NCBI RefSeq assembly: GCF_023221775.1 | Contig: NZ_JAKUDS010000004.1 | Coordinates: 1-64,000 of the forward strand | Reading direction: 5' to 3' | DNA: 64,000 nt | DNA from: Enterococcus cecorum | GTDB taxonomy: Bacteria; Bacillota; Bacilli; Lactobacillales; Enterococcaceae | Shown here: positions 1-9,970 of the stretch, in pieces | How positions within the stretch are numbered: position 1 is the stretch's first letter | Layout: each line of letters begins with the position of its first letter | Notes under the pieces: model-generated | What the model saw: the letters and a program-made list of their open reading frames with translations, nothing else | Databases searched by the model: none | What the model was told of the DNA's origin: nothing | Made by a program: the position numbers and the translations under genes

Positions 1-10
1 AAGAGGTAAA

Positions 11-41
11 GGCTAGACAAGATTTGTCTAGTCTTTTTTTA
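11..41 (+). terminator. Rho-independent terminator of an upstream gene
   Basis: A hairpin with arms CTAGACAA and TTGTCTAG around a short GAT loop is followed by a run of seven T. It would end transcription of a plus-strand gene lying before the window. Confidence 0.7.
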
Positions 42-105
42 CAATGAAATACTCATTGAGATTGAGCCGAGAAAAGTGGGAGATGTCTAGCCTAATTATT
101 GTATA

Positions 106-148
106 AAAAGTCCTCAGTTACTTAGTAATTGCTACTAAGTAACTGAGG
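106..148 (-). terminator. Terminator of the lutABC operon
   Basis: A perfect 16-bp stem (112-127 with 133-148, loop ATTGC) lies just downstream of the lutC stop. Read on the minus strand the stem is followed by ACTTTTTA, giving a T-rich tail. Confidence 0.8.
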
Positions 149-163
149 CTAAATTTGTATCAA

Positions 164-874
164 TTATGCATCTTCTAAAACGAGATAAGTCATTGATAAC
201 GGTCCGTGTACCCCGACTACTAAAATCATTTCGATATCCCCAGAGTTTGAAGGACCAGAGATGAAGCTTAAGTTAGAACCAATTTTTTCGCCACGTAGGA
301 CTTTTTCATTGTAATCAGCTGTTGCTTGTGTAATACGTGGGACGATTTGGCTCTTTGGTACAATAGCAATAAAATGTTGTGGTAAAAATTGCAAAGTACG
401 ACCATGTCCAGCGTTCGTTTCAAATACGACGGTTGCTGATTCGGCTAAAAGATATTCTGCAAAAGCAATACCAACATTGGCTTGATTGGCTGCATTTAGG
501 TTTTCTTCTCTAAATTCAGCCCCTTTTTTCCAAGTGTAAGTATTTGGATGATTTGCTAAATCGGTTAATTGATATTCTGCAAAGCGACTGTCATCAGGAA
601 TAATATAGTTTCCTTGCCCTTTTTCTTCAAGGATGTTTTGAATGGTTGTAGCCAAATCTTCTTTACGAATTACTTTAAAATCTGTGTAGATAGCGTCAGA
701 TTGTTCTTTGGCTACTTCTAGTAATTCATCTTGACTTAGTCCTTGTAGCTTTTGTAAATTGATTTTATTTTCAGGTTGGAAGGGTTCTTCAGCTAGACTG
801 TGACGTTGATAATTCAATTTGCCAGCTAGTTTATTTAAGAAAGCTTCTTGTTTTTGTGCAGCATCTGAAAACAT
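164..874 (-). CDS. lutC: LutC, LUD-domain lactate utilization protein
   Basis: This 236-residue protein is the third gene of a lutABC operon. Lut proteins together oxidise L-lactate to pyruvate in the cytoplasm and replace classical lactate dehydrogenases. The C-terminal half carries the LUD (DUF162) fold, including the conserved GPSNSGDIE segment near residue 206 and the following VVGVHGP strand. The start codon abuts the lutB stop, so the two are translationally coupled. Length fits the family (about 230-240). The N-terminal third is charged and helical and is not diagnostic. Assignment rests on the LUD motif and on the neighbouring LutA and LutB. Confidence 0.9.
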   Translation of the reverse strand: MFSDAAQKQEAFLNKLAGKLNYQRHSLAEEPFQPENKINLQKLQGLSQDELLEVAKEQSDAIYTDFKVIRKEDLATTIQNILEEKGQGNYIIPDDSRFAEYQLTDLANHPNTYTWKKGAEFREENLNAANQANVGIAFAEYLLAESATVVFETNAGHGRTLQFLPQHFIAIVPKSQIVPRITQATADYNEKVLRGEKIGSNLSFISGPSNSGDIEMILVVGVHGPLSMTYLVLEDA

Positions 875-2341
875 TTATTTTCCTCCTTTTTCGGCTTTGT
901 GACGTTTGAACCATTCTCTAAAGCCGTCTTTTGCTTTTGGTGGACGAGGTAAATCACGATAATCGGTCCAGTTCTTAGCAATCGCAGGAGCTTTGGTTAA
1001 GTAGCCGCCGTGATTATATAGATTTTCAACAGCCGGTTCTTTTTGAGTGGCCATCATTGCTGAGCCGGCATGGTCGACTTTTTCAACAAATTTGAACACT
1101 GGAGCTGAACCAGTAACATTAGCTGCCATCTTCATACCGAATTGTTCCATCTTACTTGTGCGTTTCAATTCATCAGCCATAACGGTGCGATGCGCGATGA
1201 GTAAGTTGTGTAAAGGAATTTTGACTGGGCAAGTTTCTGTACATGCACCACATAAACTTGAAGCATAAGGTAAATCACCAAATTCTTCATAACCACCTAA
1301 AATTGGTGAAAGGACAGCCCCCATTGGACCAGGATAAATTGAACCATAGCCATGACCACCAATGTGACGATAAACTGGACAAACATTTAAACAAGCACCG
1401 CATCGAATACATTGTAGCATCTCTTGGAATTGCGTACCTAAGGCATTTGAGCGGTTATCATCGACAATAATTACATAGAAATCTTCAGGCCCGTCTGATT
1501 CTTCATCGGCTTTTTTTCCAGCAAAGGTGACGTAACTAGTTAATTTTTGACCCACGGCGCTACGACAAAGTAAACTATCTAATACTTCGGCTTCCTTCAT
1601 ACTTGGCACGATTCTTTCCATCCCCATCAATACGATTTGGGTTTTAGGAATCGCAATGACTAAGTCGGCATTTCCTTCATTGGTTACTAAATTAATCATA
1701 CCGTTATTGGCAATGGCAAAGTTACAACCAGTAATGCCAATATCAGCGGATAAGAAATGTTCACGTAACACTTTACGCGCAAATTTCGCCATTTCTTCCG
1801 GTTCGCTACTGCCTTCATAACCTAGATTTTCAAAGATTTTTTGAATTTGATAGCGGTCTTTGTGGATGTTAGGGAAGACGATATGTGAAGGTTCATCCCA
1901 ATTATCCATTTGTAAAATAAATTCCGCTAAGTCAGATTCGATAACTTCTAGCCCCATTTCGACAAACATTGGATCAAGCCCGACTTCGGTTGTAACCATT
2001 GATTTGGATTTGACGATTTTTTTAGCATTTTTAGCAAGGGTAATTTCTTTCACATATTCTCTTGCTTCTTCTTCGGTTTGTGCAAATAATACATGTCCAC
2101 CTTGTTTTTGGACATTTTCCGCAAACATTTCAAGGTAGTCAGGTAAATGGTTTAAGGTATGTTGACGAATTTCTTGGCCTAATTTACGCCATTCTTCCCA
2201 GTCCCCCATATCGGCACGAGAAGCTTCACGTTTAATCCATTGACTATCTTGTGCTTTTTTTAGTGCTGCTTGCATTTGTGTATCATTTAAACTTTTTTCA
2301 CAACGTTCTTCAAAAGTTAACGTACTAGTTTTTAATCCCAT
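875..2341 (-). CDS. lutB: LutB, iron-sulfur lactate utilization protein
   Basis: This 488-residue protein combines an N-terminal LUD domain with a C-terminal ferredoxin-like segment. Two 4Fe-4S binding motifs are visible: CIRCGACLNVCP near residue 310 and CGACTETCP near residue 362. The C-terminus is basic (RHKAEKGGK). LutB is thought to carry electrons within the LutABC complex during L-lactate oxidation. It sits 20 bp after lutA and directly before lutC, so the three genes form one transcript. Nothing is missing relative to the usual 470-490 residue length. Confidence 0.93.
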   Translation of the reverse strand: MGLKTSTLTFEERCEKSLNDTQMQAALKKAQDSQWIKREASRADMGDWEEWRKLGQEIRQHTLNHLPDYLEMFAENVQKQGGHVLFAQTEEEAREYVKEITLAKNAKKIVKSKSMVTTEVGLDPMFVEMGLEVIESDLAEFILQMDNWDEPSHIVFPNIHKDRYQIQKIFENLGYEGSSEPEEMAKFARKVLREHFLSADIGITGCNFAIANNGMINLVTNEGNADLVIAIPKTQIVLMGMERIVPSMKEAEVLDSLLCRSAVGQKLTSYVTFAGKKADEESDGPEDFYVIIVDDNRSNALGTQFQEMLQCIRCGACLNVCPVYRHIGGHGYGSIYPGPMGAVLSPILGGYEEFGDLPYASSLCGACTETCPVKIPLHNLLIAHRTVMADELKRTSKMEQFGMKMAANVTGSAPVFKFVEKVDHAGSAMMATQKEPAVENLYNHGGYLTKAPAIAKNWTDYRDLPRPPKAKDGFREWFKRHKAEKGGK

Positions 2342-2361
2342 ATTTTCACCACCAAACTTGC

Positions 2362-3114
2362 TTAGACTCTTGCCAATTGAGGGACGCGACTTTCATCGAC
2401 ATCATGGTTTAGAACCTCAGCAATATGCATAATTTTAATTTTTTTACCTTCGCGATTAAATTTACCACCGATGTTCATCAAACAAGCCATATCCGCACTG
2501 ATTAAGACTTCTGCACCAGTTGAAATGACATCGTTCATCTTTTCAGTAACCATGGCATTTGAAATTAACGGTTCTTTAACAGAGAAAGTTCCACCAAAAC
2601 CACAGCAGTTTTCGATATGTGGTAACTCAACATATTCTAAGCCTTTGACGTATTTCATCATGATAAAAGGGGTTTGTTTTTCTTTTAAAATTCGTGACAT
2701 ATGGCAAGAACGATGGTAGGTCGCCCGTGCATTTAAAGTTGCCCCTACATCAGTTAATCCTAATTCATAATGTAAGAATTGGGTAAATTCAAAGGTACGT
2801 TTGCTCAAATCTTCGGCTAATGCGCGATATTGAGGGTCATCTTTGAATAATTCTGCATATTCTTTAAAGGTCGCTGTACAACTACCGGCTGCACCGACAA
2901 TATATTCTGCATCTTTAAAGGCTTCGATTTGATTGATTAAAACCTTACGAGAATCTTTGCGATAACCACTATTTAAGGTTGGTTGTCCGCAGCAGACTTG
3001 ACTTTCAGGGAGTAAAACTTCTACTCCGAAACGTTCTAAAACTTCCGTCATTGCGATAGGGACGTTTGGAAATAGCGCGTCCACAACACAACTAGTAAAT
3101 AAACTTGCTTTCAT
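2362..3114 (-). CDS. lutA: LutA, CCG-domain lactate utilization protein
   Basis: This 250-residue protein has two cysteine-rich CCG domains, the first with CCGQP near residue 42 and the second with NCCGFGGTF near residue 167, the signature of the LutA/GlpC/heterodisulfide reductase family that binds iron-sulfur clusters. It is the first gene of the minus-strand lutABC operon for oxidation of L-lactate to pyruvate. The promoter must lie in the AT-rich 3115-3440 region. The operon suggests growth on lactate when oxygen or another electron acceptor is present, which fits the electron transfer locus at 45-52 kb. Confidence 0.93.
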   Translation of the reverse strand: MKASLFTSCVVDALFPNVPIAMTEVLERFGVEVLLPESQVCCGQPTLNSGYRKDSRKVLINQIEAFKDAEYIVGAAGSCTATFKEYAELFKDDPQYRALAEDLSKRTFEFTQFLHYELGLTDVGATLNARATYHRSCHMSRILKEKQTPFIMMKYVKGLEYVELPHIENCCGFGGTFSVKEPLISNAMVTEKMNDVISTGAEVLISADMACLMNIGGKFNREGKKIKIMHIAEVLNHDVDESRVPQLARV

Positions 3115-3444
3115 GTTTCACACTCTTTTCAAAATAGAATCATTCTAATAATAACAACAATTACATATCTATTTTACGCCTGTTTTTAGAATTATTCAAA
3201 AGCAAATCATAAAATTTACCATAGAAAAACATTATGAAAAAAAGAATAACGATTTTAAGTGTAAATATATGGTTGATAATAAGTATTTTTGAATGGAAAA
3301 TATCATTAAACTGAAAGAAGAAATTACTTTCATTCATTTTCTATAAATATATTTAAATTTATATTAGATATTAAAAGAATATTTGGCAGAAATCTTGCTA
3401 AATTATTATAATAAAAAGAAAAATAGAAAGAGGGATTGGTAGAT
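3115..3444. other. AT-rich intergenic region between lutA and the VanZ-like gene
   Basis: This 330-bp stretch separates two divergent genes. It has no coding sequence that I can support. It holds a plausible plus-strand promoter (TTGGCA at 3383-3388, 18-nt spacer, TATAAT at 3407-3412) for the VanZ-like gene. A short palindrome AGAATCATTCT lies about 25 bp before lutA and could be an operator, but I cannot assign a regulator. Confidence 0.5.
3383..3412 (+). promoter_or_regulatory. Predicted sigma-A promoter of the VanZ-like gene
   Basis: TTGGCA at 3383-3388 and a perfect TATAAT at 3407-3412 are separated by 18 nt. The start codon at 3445 would be about 25 nt from the transcription start. Confidence 0.55.
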
Positions 3445-4035
3445 ATGAAAAAATGGACAGCACTTCTCTTTTTAGGTGTATTATCGTTTTTTATTGGTTT
3501 TCTTTTGATTCATTGGATTGCTTATCCAGTCTTAAATAGCTATCCACATTTAGCTTCGGCGATGGCTCGTTTTGCTTATACAAAGGAATTTTTAGTTGGG
3601 TTTGTGACGCTGAGTATGTGGTTGTTTTTTGTACAGATGATTTTCCAGAAATTTACAGTTATTTATACGTATCTTTTTTATAGTGTGTACCTATTCTTAT
3701 TATTTATCGTTTTGTTTGCTAAAGCGCGTAATTATCACTCTTATAGTTTTGAGCTGTTTGATTTTGCTGTGCGTAATAAACGGATCTTACTAGAGGCTGC
3801 GTTAAATGTTATCTACTTTATTCCGCTTGGGATATTATTTAGTTTTAAATCTCGTTTCTGGGAATTTTGTCTCATTAGTGTTCTTTTCATTTGTGGCGTG
3901 GAGACGATTCAATATGTTTTTTACATAGGGACTTTTGCAGTGAGTGATATTATGTTAAACTTGATTGGTTGCTTGATTGGCCGTGGTTTAAAGGTAAGCT
4001 TCTCTATTTTACAGAAAAAAATAGTATCAGATTGA
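3445..4035 (+). CDS. VanZ-family membrane protein
   Basis: A 196-residue integral membrane protein with about five hydrophobic segments. The C-terminal half shows the VanZ pattern: a PLGILF segment, then E-T-I-Q (residues about 152-155), a VSDIMLNLIGCLIG segment with the conserved D and N. VanZ proteins can lower teicoplanin susceptibility, but most chromosomal members have unknown roles. I chose ATG 3445 because AGAGGGA at 3428-3434 is correctly spaced; a TTG nine bases upstream is too close to it. There are no vanHAX-type genes nearby, so this is not a glycopeptide resistance cluster. Confidence 0.75.
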   Translation: MKKWTALLFLGVLSFFIGFLLIHWIAYPVLNSYPHLASAMARFAYTKEFLVGFVTLSMWLFFVQMIFQKFTVIYTYLFYSVYLFLLFIVLFAKARNYHSYSFELFDFAVRNKRILLEAALNVIYFIPLGILFSFKSRFWEFCLISVLFICGVETIQYVFYIGTFAVSDIMLNLIGCLIGRGLKVSFSILQKKIVSD

Positions 4036-4093
4036 TAAAATAGGGAATGCAAAAGGTCGATGGCAAAAAATCAGATAGAAAATGTGAGAAATA

Positions 4094-5275
4094 ATGAAAA
4101 AAGAAGTTAGTTTAATCGCAGTGTTGCTTGGCTCTTTTTTTACGAGCTTTGGTATGAGTTTTATCTGGCCTCTAACCAGTGTTTATTTGCATGATAATTT
4201 GCATATTTCCTTAACTTTGGTTGGTTTAGTCTTATTTTTTAATTCTTTAGCTAGTGTAATTGGTAATGTAGTCGGAGGATTAGGATTTGATCGACGGAAT
4301 CCCTATTATTTAATGCTAGCTGGTGGAATCGTCATGACAATCACGTTAATCATCTTAACACTATTTCATCAGGCTATTCCTTTTGCTATTTGCTTATTTT
4401 TCTTAGGGTTGGCGGCTGGTTGGAATGGGACCTTAGTCAGTGCATTAGGAGCCACTTTAAAGCGCTATGATGGTCGTTATGTTTTTAATATGATTTATTT
4501 TATCCAAAACTTTGGAATTGTCATTGGCTCTTCTGTGGTGGGCTTTTTATACGATTGGGATTTACATTTGCCGTTTTTAGTGTCTACTATTATAAGTTTG
4601 GGCTTTTTGGCTGTTGTATTGATTGGTTACCATCCATTGAAGGTAAGAAGAAAGGCAACCAATGCCAAAGCAAAACAAAAAGTGAAGATAAAGCTGCCAA
4701 AGATGAATCACTATTTAATGACTACACTCTTGTTAATGTTATTAATCACTTGGACCATGTATCAACAATGGGGAAGTAATGTGTCTGTTTACATGACCAG
4801 TCTAGGGATTCCTTTTCGATATTATAGTGTTTTATGGACAGTCAATGCGGGGTTAATTTTATTGATTCAATTTTTCATTGTACGTTATGGGCAATATATT
4901 AAAAATCATTTTATGCCAATTTATATTGGTATTTTGATGTTTGCTTTCTCTTTTGTGGTGTTAAGTGTTGCGAAACAATATTATTTATTCGTTACGGCGA
5001 TGGTTTTGCTGACAATCGGTGAAGCGTTGGCCTTTCCACAAGTGCCGGTGATTGTCAATCGTATCACACCAGAAGGAGTAAAGGGAAAGTATTTAGGTCT
5101 TGTGAATTCGTTTGGGAGTGCAGGTCGGGCCATTTCCCCTTTATTTGGTGGTTTGATGATTGAAACCTTTAGCTACCGAACTTTATTTATCGTAGCTGTC
5201 TTTTTCAATTTAGCGATTTTATTGGTCGTTTGGTTTGAAAGACAAAAGACACAAGAAGGCCTCCATTATTACTAA
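4094..5275 (+). CDS. MFS transporter, 12-TM drug or sugar efflux type
   Basis: A 393-residue polytopic membrane protein with twelve predicted helices. The region after helix 2 has the MFS A-like motif GGLGFDRRNP (residues about 61-70), and a cytoplasmic loop rich in Lys (KARRKATNAKAKQKVKIK region, residues about 185-200) separates the two six-helix halves. Substrate cannot be told from sequence. It follows the VanZ-like gene by 58 bp and may be co-transcribed. The T-box leader of hisS begins right after it, and I see no strong terminator in the gap. Confidence 0.8.
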   Translation: MKKEVSLIAVLLGSFFTSFGMSFIWPLTSVYLHDNLHISLTLVGLVLFFNSLASVIGNVVGGLGFDRRNPYYLMLAGGIVMTITLIILTLFHQAIPFAICLFFLGLAAGWNGTLVSALGATLKRYDGRYVFNMIYFIQNFGIVIGSSVVGFLYDWDLHLPFLVSTIISLGFLAVVLIGYHPLKVRRKATNAKAKQKVKIKLPKMNHYLMTTLLLMLLITWTMYQQWGSNVSVYMTSLGIPFRYYSVLWTVNAGLILLIQFFIVRYGQYIKNHFMPIYIGILMFAFSFVVLSVAKQYYLFVTAMVLLTIGEALAFPQVPVIVNRITPEGVKGKYLGLVNSFGSAGRAISPLFGGLMIETFSYRTLFIVAVFFNLAILLVVWFERQKTQEGLHYY

Positions 5276-5327
5276 GAGGAATATTGAAAGTCATCCAAGA
5301 AAATCTCTGAAAATTTCTGCTAAGTTC

Positions 5328-5356
5328 TTGACTTTTTGAAAGATATCACGTATTGT
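5328..5356 (+). promoter_or_regulatory. Promoter of the hisS-aspS T-box transcript
   Basis: TTGACT at 5328-5333 and TATTGT at 5351-5356 are 17 nt apart, directly before the T-box leader. Confidence 0.55.
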
Positions 5357-5362
5357 AAAAGC

Positions 5363-5606
5363 TGATATAGAAAAAGTCAGCGAAAGAAAAGAGTAGATAT
5401 CATGTTCGACTTTCAAGAGAGAGCTACCTAGGCTGAAAGTAGCTTAAGCAAATGATATTGAAGAACAGTCTGGAGATGAGTAGTGAAAAGCTATTCCGTG
5501 TACGAGCGTTAATCGTTTGAAGGGTGTAAAGTTTTGATTTTACACTGAAATTAGGTGGCACCACGATGATTCGTCCTTGTAGCAATATCGCTTCAAGGGC
5601 TTTTTT
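5363..5606 (+). promoter_or_regulatory. T-box leader controlling hisS-aspS
   Basis: The leader shows the T-box sequence AGGTGGCACCACG at 5553-5565, followed by a terminator hairpin (CCTTG 5575-5579 with CAAGG 5594-5598) and six T. Stem I is visible: AGTA at 5392-5395, helix ATATCAT 5397-5403 with ATGATAT 5452-5458, and a distal hairpin AGCTAC/GTAGCT whose loop contains GGCTG. By alignment with the glyQS T-box (GAA-A-codon-A after the helix), the specifier would be AAC at 5464-5466, an Asn codon. Uncharged tRNA binding would favour the antiterminator and allow expression of the synthetase genes. The specifier assignment is an inference; the T-box itself is clear. Confidence 0.9.
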
Positions 5607-5645
5607 ATTTGTTTAATAAATGCTAAAGATAATAAGGAGGAAATT

Positions 5646-6944
5646 ATGGCTTACCAACGTCCAAAAGGTACCAATGATATCTTGCCAGGTGAATCAGAAA
5701 AATGGCAAACAATTGAACAAACTGCAAGAAAATTATTTGATCAATACCAATTCCACGAAATTCGTACCCCAATTTTTGAACATATTGAAGTGATTTCAAG
5801 AAGTGTAGGGGATACAACGGATATCGTAACCAAAGAAATGTATGACTTCCACGATAAAGGGGATCGACATATTACTTTACGACCAGAAGGCACTGCGCCG
5901 ATTGTTCGTTCTTTTGTGGAAAATAAATTATTTGGTCCAGAACATCAAAAACCTTACAAAGTTTATTATATGGGGCCAATGTTTCGTTATGAACGTCCAC
6001 AAAAAGGTCGTTTACGTCAATTCCATCAGATTGGTGTAGAGGTCTTTGGTTCGGATAATCCAGCCACAGATGTCGAAACGATGGCGATGGCTTTACAATT
6101 TTTCCGTGAATTAGGGATTAATGATTTACGCTTAGTGATTAATTCATTAGGGGATCAAGAAACACGCACGGCATATCGACAAGCGTTAATTGATTATCTA
6201 ACGCCATTTAAAGAGCAATTAAGTGCTGATTCCAATCGTCGTTTATTAGAAAATCCATTGCGTGTGCTAGATAGTAAGGATGAAAAAGATAAAGCAGTGG
6301 TTGCCGGAGCTCCCTCTATTTTAGATTATTTATCTGAAACAGCGCAAAAACACTTTGAAGCTGTGACGAAGATGCTAGATGCTCTAAACATTGCTTATGA
6401 AATTGATAGCAACATGGTTCGTGGCTTGGATTATTACACGCATACTATTTTTGAAATTATGAGTGATGATCCAAAAATGGGTGCCCAATCCACTATTTGT
6501 GCTGGGGGACGTTACAATCAATTGGTCGCTGAACTAGGTGGTCCTGAAACAGCTGGATTTGGTTTTGCGATGGGATTTGAACGTTTATTAATGATTTTAG
6601 AAGCACAAGGTATTACACTAGCTGCTCAGAAACCATTAAATGCTTATGTGGTTTCATTAGGGGAAGCGACAAATATTGAAGCCTTACAAATCGTTCAAAG
6701 TATTCGTCAAGCAGGCTTTAGTGCTGAGCGCGATGTGATGAATCGTAAAGCAAAGGCACAATTTAAGACGGCTGATAAATTAAATGCCCAATTAGTATTA
6801 ACAATCGGCGAAACTGAATTAGCAAATGGCGTAGTTAACGTGAAAAACTTAGCCACTCGTGTAGAAAAAGCTTATCCACTGACTCAAATTCAAACACAAT
6901 TTGAAACAGTTTATCAAGAAATGATGCAAACAGAAAAGGAGTAA
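5646..6944 (+). CDS. hisS: Histidyl-tRNA synthetase
   Basis: A 432-residue class II aminoacyl-tRNA synthetase that attaches histidine to tRNA-His. Motif 1 lies in the first 60 residues ([12 protein letters not shown]), motif 2 is the [17 protein letters not shown] segment near residue 112, and the histidine-specific block is [13 protein letters not shown] near residue 258. Motif 3 is the [12 protein letters not shown] segment near 303. A C-terminal anticodon-binding domain follows. AAGGAGG precedes ATG 5646 at good spacing. It is the first gene after a T-box leader and is followed six bases later by aspS, the usual Firmicute arrangement. Confidence 0.97.
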   Translation: MAYQRPKGTNDILPGESEKWQTIEQTARKLFDQYQFHEIRTPIFEHIEVISRSVGDTTDIVTKEMYDFHDKGDRHITLRPEGTAPIVRSFVENKLFGPEHQKPYKVYYMGPMFRYERPQKGRLRQFHQIGVEVFGSDNPATDVETMAMALQFFRELGINDLRLVINSLGDQETRTAYRQALIDYLTPFKEQLSADSNRRLLENPLRVLDSKDEKDKAVVAGAPSILDYLSETAQKHFEAVTKMLDALNIAYEIDSNMVRGLDYYTHTIFEIMSDDPKMGAQSTICAGGRYNQLVAELGGPETAGFGFAMGFERLLMILEAQGITLAAQKPLNAYVVSLGEATNIEALQIVQSIRQAGFSAERDVMNRKAKAQFKTADKLNAQLVLTIGETELANGVVNVKNLATRVEKAYPLTQIQTQFETVYQEMMQTEKE

Positions 6945-6950
6945 AGAATA

Positions 6951-8723
6951 ATGGCAACAAGAACATTATATTGTGGTCAAGTCTCAAATGAAACAATTGG
7001 CCAAACAGTAACATTAAAAGGTTGGGTACAAAAACGTCGTGACTTAGGAGGCGTTATCTTTATCGATTTACGTGATAGAGAAGGGTTTGTCCAAGTCGTA
7101 TTCAACCCAGAAGTCTCTAAAGAAGCATGGGCAATTGCAGATAAATGCCGTAGCGAATATGTCATTGAAGTAACGGGTGAAGTCATTGCTCGTGCGCCAG
7201 AAGCAGTGAATCCAAAAATTGTCACAGGTGGCGTCGAAGTGATGATTTCAGATATTACGATTTTAAACAAAGCCAAAACACCACCATTCCCAATTGAGGA
7301 TGACCAACAAACAAGCGATGAAGTACGCATGCGTTATCGCTACTTAGATTTACGTCGTCCAAAAATGACACAAAACATTATTTTGCGAAACCAAGTAACC
7401 CGTGCGATTCGTACTTACTTAGATAGCAATGATTTTCTTGATATTGAAACGCCTTATCTTGGCAAATCAACGCCAGAAGGTGCCCGTGACTATCTAGTAC
7501 CATCTCGCGTACATCCAGGTCATTTTTATGCTTTACCACAATCACCACAAATCTTTAAACAATTATTGATGAATGCTGGGTTTGACCGTTACTACCAAAT
7601 CGTTCGCTGTTTCCGTGATGAAGACTTACGTGGAGACCGTCAACCAGAATTTACCCAAGTGGATATGGAAACTTCATTCTTAAGTGCAGAAGAAATCCAA
7701 ACCCTAACAGAAGGCATGATTGCTAAAGTGATGAAAGATGTCAAGGGCATGGATGTGACATTACCATTCCCACGTATGACTTATGATGAAGCAATGAATC
7801 GTTATGGTAGCGATAAGCCAGATACACGTTTTGACATGGAATTAGTAGATATTTCTGAAGTGGTCAAAGATATTGATTTCAAAGTATTCCAAATGGCTTT
7901 ACAAAATGGTGGGGTAGTCAAAGCGTTAAATGCCAAAGGAGCAGCTGATAAATATTCACGTAAAGACATGGATAACCTAGGCCAATTTGCCGGTCAATAT
8001 GGGGCAAAAGGTTTGGCATGGTTAAAAGTTGAAGCAGATGGTTTGAAAGGGCCAATTGCGAAGTTCTTAGGCGATGCAACTGAAAAAATCGTTGCTGCAA
8101 CCAATGCTGAAGTAGGCGACTTATTAATGTTTGGTGCGGATAGCTTTGATGTCGTATGTGCTTCATTAGGGGCTGTTCGTTTGAAATTAGGAAAAGAATT
8201 AGGATTAATTGATGAATCTAAATTTAACTTCCTATGGGTGGTTGACTGGCCACAATTTGAATACGATAAAGAAGAAGGTCGCTATGTTTCTGCGCACCAT
8301 CCATTCACTTTACCAAGAGAAAGCGATATTCCATTATTAGCAACCGATCCATCTAAAGTCCATGCTCAAGCTTATGATATCGTCTTAAATGGTTATGAAT
8401 TAGGTGGCGGCTCATTACGTATCTATCAAAAAGAAGTTCAAGAGCAAATGTTTGAAGCATTAGGATTCTCTCGTCGTGAAATGCAAGAACAATTTGGCTT
8501 CCTATTAGATGCGCTTGACTATGGTTTCCCTCCACATGGCGGAATTGCTTTAGGGTTAGATCGCTTTGTCATGTTGTTAGCTGGTGAAGACAATATCCGT
8601 GAAGTTATCGCCTTTCCGAAAAATGGTCGTGCAGTGGATCCTATGTCTCAAGCACCAAGTACTGTTTCTCCATTACAATTATTCGAGTTAAACATCGATG
8701 TAACCAGTGTAGAAGAAGACTAG
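6951..8723 (+). CDS. aspS: Aspartyl-tRNA synthetase
   Basis: A 590-residue bacterial-type class II synthetase. It starts with an OB-fold anticodon-binding domain (residues 1-110), then the catalytic core with motif 2 ([19 protein letters not shown], near 217-235), the bacterial GAD insertion (about 290-420), and motif 3 ([14 protein letters not shown] near 528). It charges tRNA-Asp, and in organisms that use the GatCAB route the same enzyme also mischarges tRNA-Asn. The Asn-like specifier codon in the shared leader makes that second role worth considering here. It is the last gene before a terminator. Confidence 0.97.
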   Translation: MATRTLYCGQVSNETIGQTVTLKGWVQKRRDLGGVIFIDLRDREGFVQVVFNPEVSKEAWAIADKCRSEYVIEVTGEVIARAPEAVNPKIVTGGVEVMISDITILNKAKTPPFPIEDDQQTSDEVRMRYRYLDLRRPKMTQNIILRNQVTRAIRTYLDSNDFLDIETPYLGKSTPEGARDYLVPSRVHPGHFYALPQSPQIFKQLLMNAGFDRYYQIVRCFRDEDLRGDRQPEFTQVDMETSFLSAEEIQTLTEGMIAKVMKDVKGMDVTLPFPRMTYDEAMNRYGSDKPDTRFDMELVDISEVVKDIDFKVFQMALQNGGVVKALNAKGAADKYSRKDMDNLGQFAGQYGAKGLAWLKVEADGLKGPIAKFLGDATEKIVAATNAEVGDLLMFGADSFDVVCASLGAVRLKLGKELGLIDESKFNFLWVVDWPQFEYDKEEGRYVSAHHPFTLPRESDIPLLATDPSKVHAQAYDIVLNGYELGGGSLRIYQKEVQEQMFEALGFSRREMQEQFGFLLDALDYGFPPHGGIALGLDRFVMLLAGEDNIREVIAFPKNGRAVDPMSQAPSTVSPLQLFELNIDVTSVEED

Positions 8724-8753
8724 GCTTGCCTAATAAAATTTAAATATTCCTAA

Positions 8754-8803
8754 AAGTCATCTATGAAAATTAAGAAATTTTTCATAAATGGCTTTTTTTC
8801 TTA
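8754..8803 (+). terminator. Terminator after aspS
   Basis: A long hairpin of AAGTCATCTATGAAAA with TTTTCATAAATGGCTT (mostly paired, a few mismatches) is followed by a T-run. Confidence 0.75.
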
Positions 8804-8851
8804 GGTAAGGAGTATAATGTGCTTGAATAAGTAAAAAGTGAGAAGGTTATC

Positions 8852-9730
8852 ATGGCACAGAAATTTTTTAATCTATTTCCGCATGCAGATTATGCACAGA
8901 AATTCTCGTTTGCAATCGTTTATGCATTGTTAGCGGCGATTTCGATTAATTGTTTTTATCAACCAGGGCAGATTTATTCTAGTGGGATTACTGGTGTTGC
9001 GCAAATTATTACTACCTTATCCAGTCATTATTTGCCAGTGACTATCCCGGTTTCATTAGGATTATTATTACTAAATGTCCCTTTATTTTTATTAGGTTGG
9101 TTTAAAATTGGTCATAAATTTACCATTTTTACAGGGATTACGGTTGTATTAACGTCTCTTTTTACCCAATTATTACCAGAAGAAGTCCTTTCCAAAGATC
9201 CTATTATTTGCGCGATTTTCGGTGGTGCAGTGATGGGAGCTGGAATTGGCTATGCACTAAGAAATGGTTTATCTTCTGGTGGACTAGACTTTATTAGTAT
9301 TGCACTACGTAAAAAAACAGGAAAATCAGTCGGTTCGATTTCGATCTTTTTTAATATTTGTATTATGTTTGTTGCCGGAATCTTGTTTGGTTGGGCCTAT
9401 GCCTTTTATTCTGCTTTAGCTATTTTTGTATGTGGCAAAGTGACAGATGCAGTGTTTACCAAACAAAAGAAAATGCAAGTAACAATTATTACTCGTTTTC
9501 CAAATGAAGTCATTGAGCACATCCAAGAAAAGATGCGCCGTGGTATCACGATTATCCATGAAGCAGAGGGCGCTTATCGTCATGAGAAACAAACCGTCTT
9601 GATTACGGTTGTGACTCGCTATGAGCTACCTATGTTGAGAGCGGCGATGAAAGAATCAGATCCGCACGCCTTTGTGAGTATTGCGGAAAATGTTCAAATT
9701 CTTGGACGCTTTTATGAAGAAAAATTATAG
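8852..9730 (+). CDS. YitT-family membrane protein with DUF2179 domain
   Basis: A 292-residue protein with five or six hydrophobic segments in residues 15-200, then a soluble domain (about 210-290) that matches DUF2179 (VTIITRFPNEVIEHIQEKM and TVLITVVTRYEL regions). YitT/YczE-type proteins are widespread in Firmicutes; the substrate is unknown. The glycine-rich RNGLSSGGLDFIS segment near residue 141 is typical. It is monocistronic: terminators lie on both sides. Confidence 0.85.
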   Translation: MAQKFFNLFPHADYAQKFSFAIVYALLAAISINCFYQPGQIYSSGITGVAQIITTLSSHYLPVTIPVSLGLLLLNVPLFLLGWFKIGHKFTIFTGITVVLTSLFTQLLPEEVLSKDPIICAIFGGAVMGAGIGYALRNGLSSGGLDFISIALRKKTGKSVGSISIFFNICIMFVAGILFGWAYAFYSALAIFVCGKVTDAVFTKQKKMQVTIITRFPNEVIEHIQEKMRRGITIIHEAEGAYRHEKQTVLITVVTRYELPMLRAAMKESDPHAFVSIAENVQILGRFYEEKL

Positions 9731-9734
9731 TTTA

Positions 9735-9772
9735 AAAGGCAGTAGCTCAAATCTGGGTGCTGTCTTTTTTTG
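9735..9772 (+). terminator. Terminator after the YitT-like gene
   Basis: An imperfect hairpin of GGCAGTAGCTC with GGGTGCTGTC is followed by seven T. Confidence 0.65.
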
Positions 9773-9970
9773 CTACTTTTAGACAAAACTATCTCTGTGT
9801 CATAATTTTCTATGAGAAATATGAAAGAGTGGAAAAATACATTGAATTGGCATTAATTTTTTCTTTATTCTGTTGATTTTTCAATGCATTTTTTTTCAAT
9901 TTATGGCATTATATTTAGGTAGGGAAAAGATAAATATTGAATATGATATTATGAATTGAGAAGGTTTAAC

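Noticed and set aside
3445-4035. Glycopeptide resistance cluster because of the VanZ-like protein
   Set aside because: No vanHAX, vanRS or vanY genes occur nearby.
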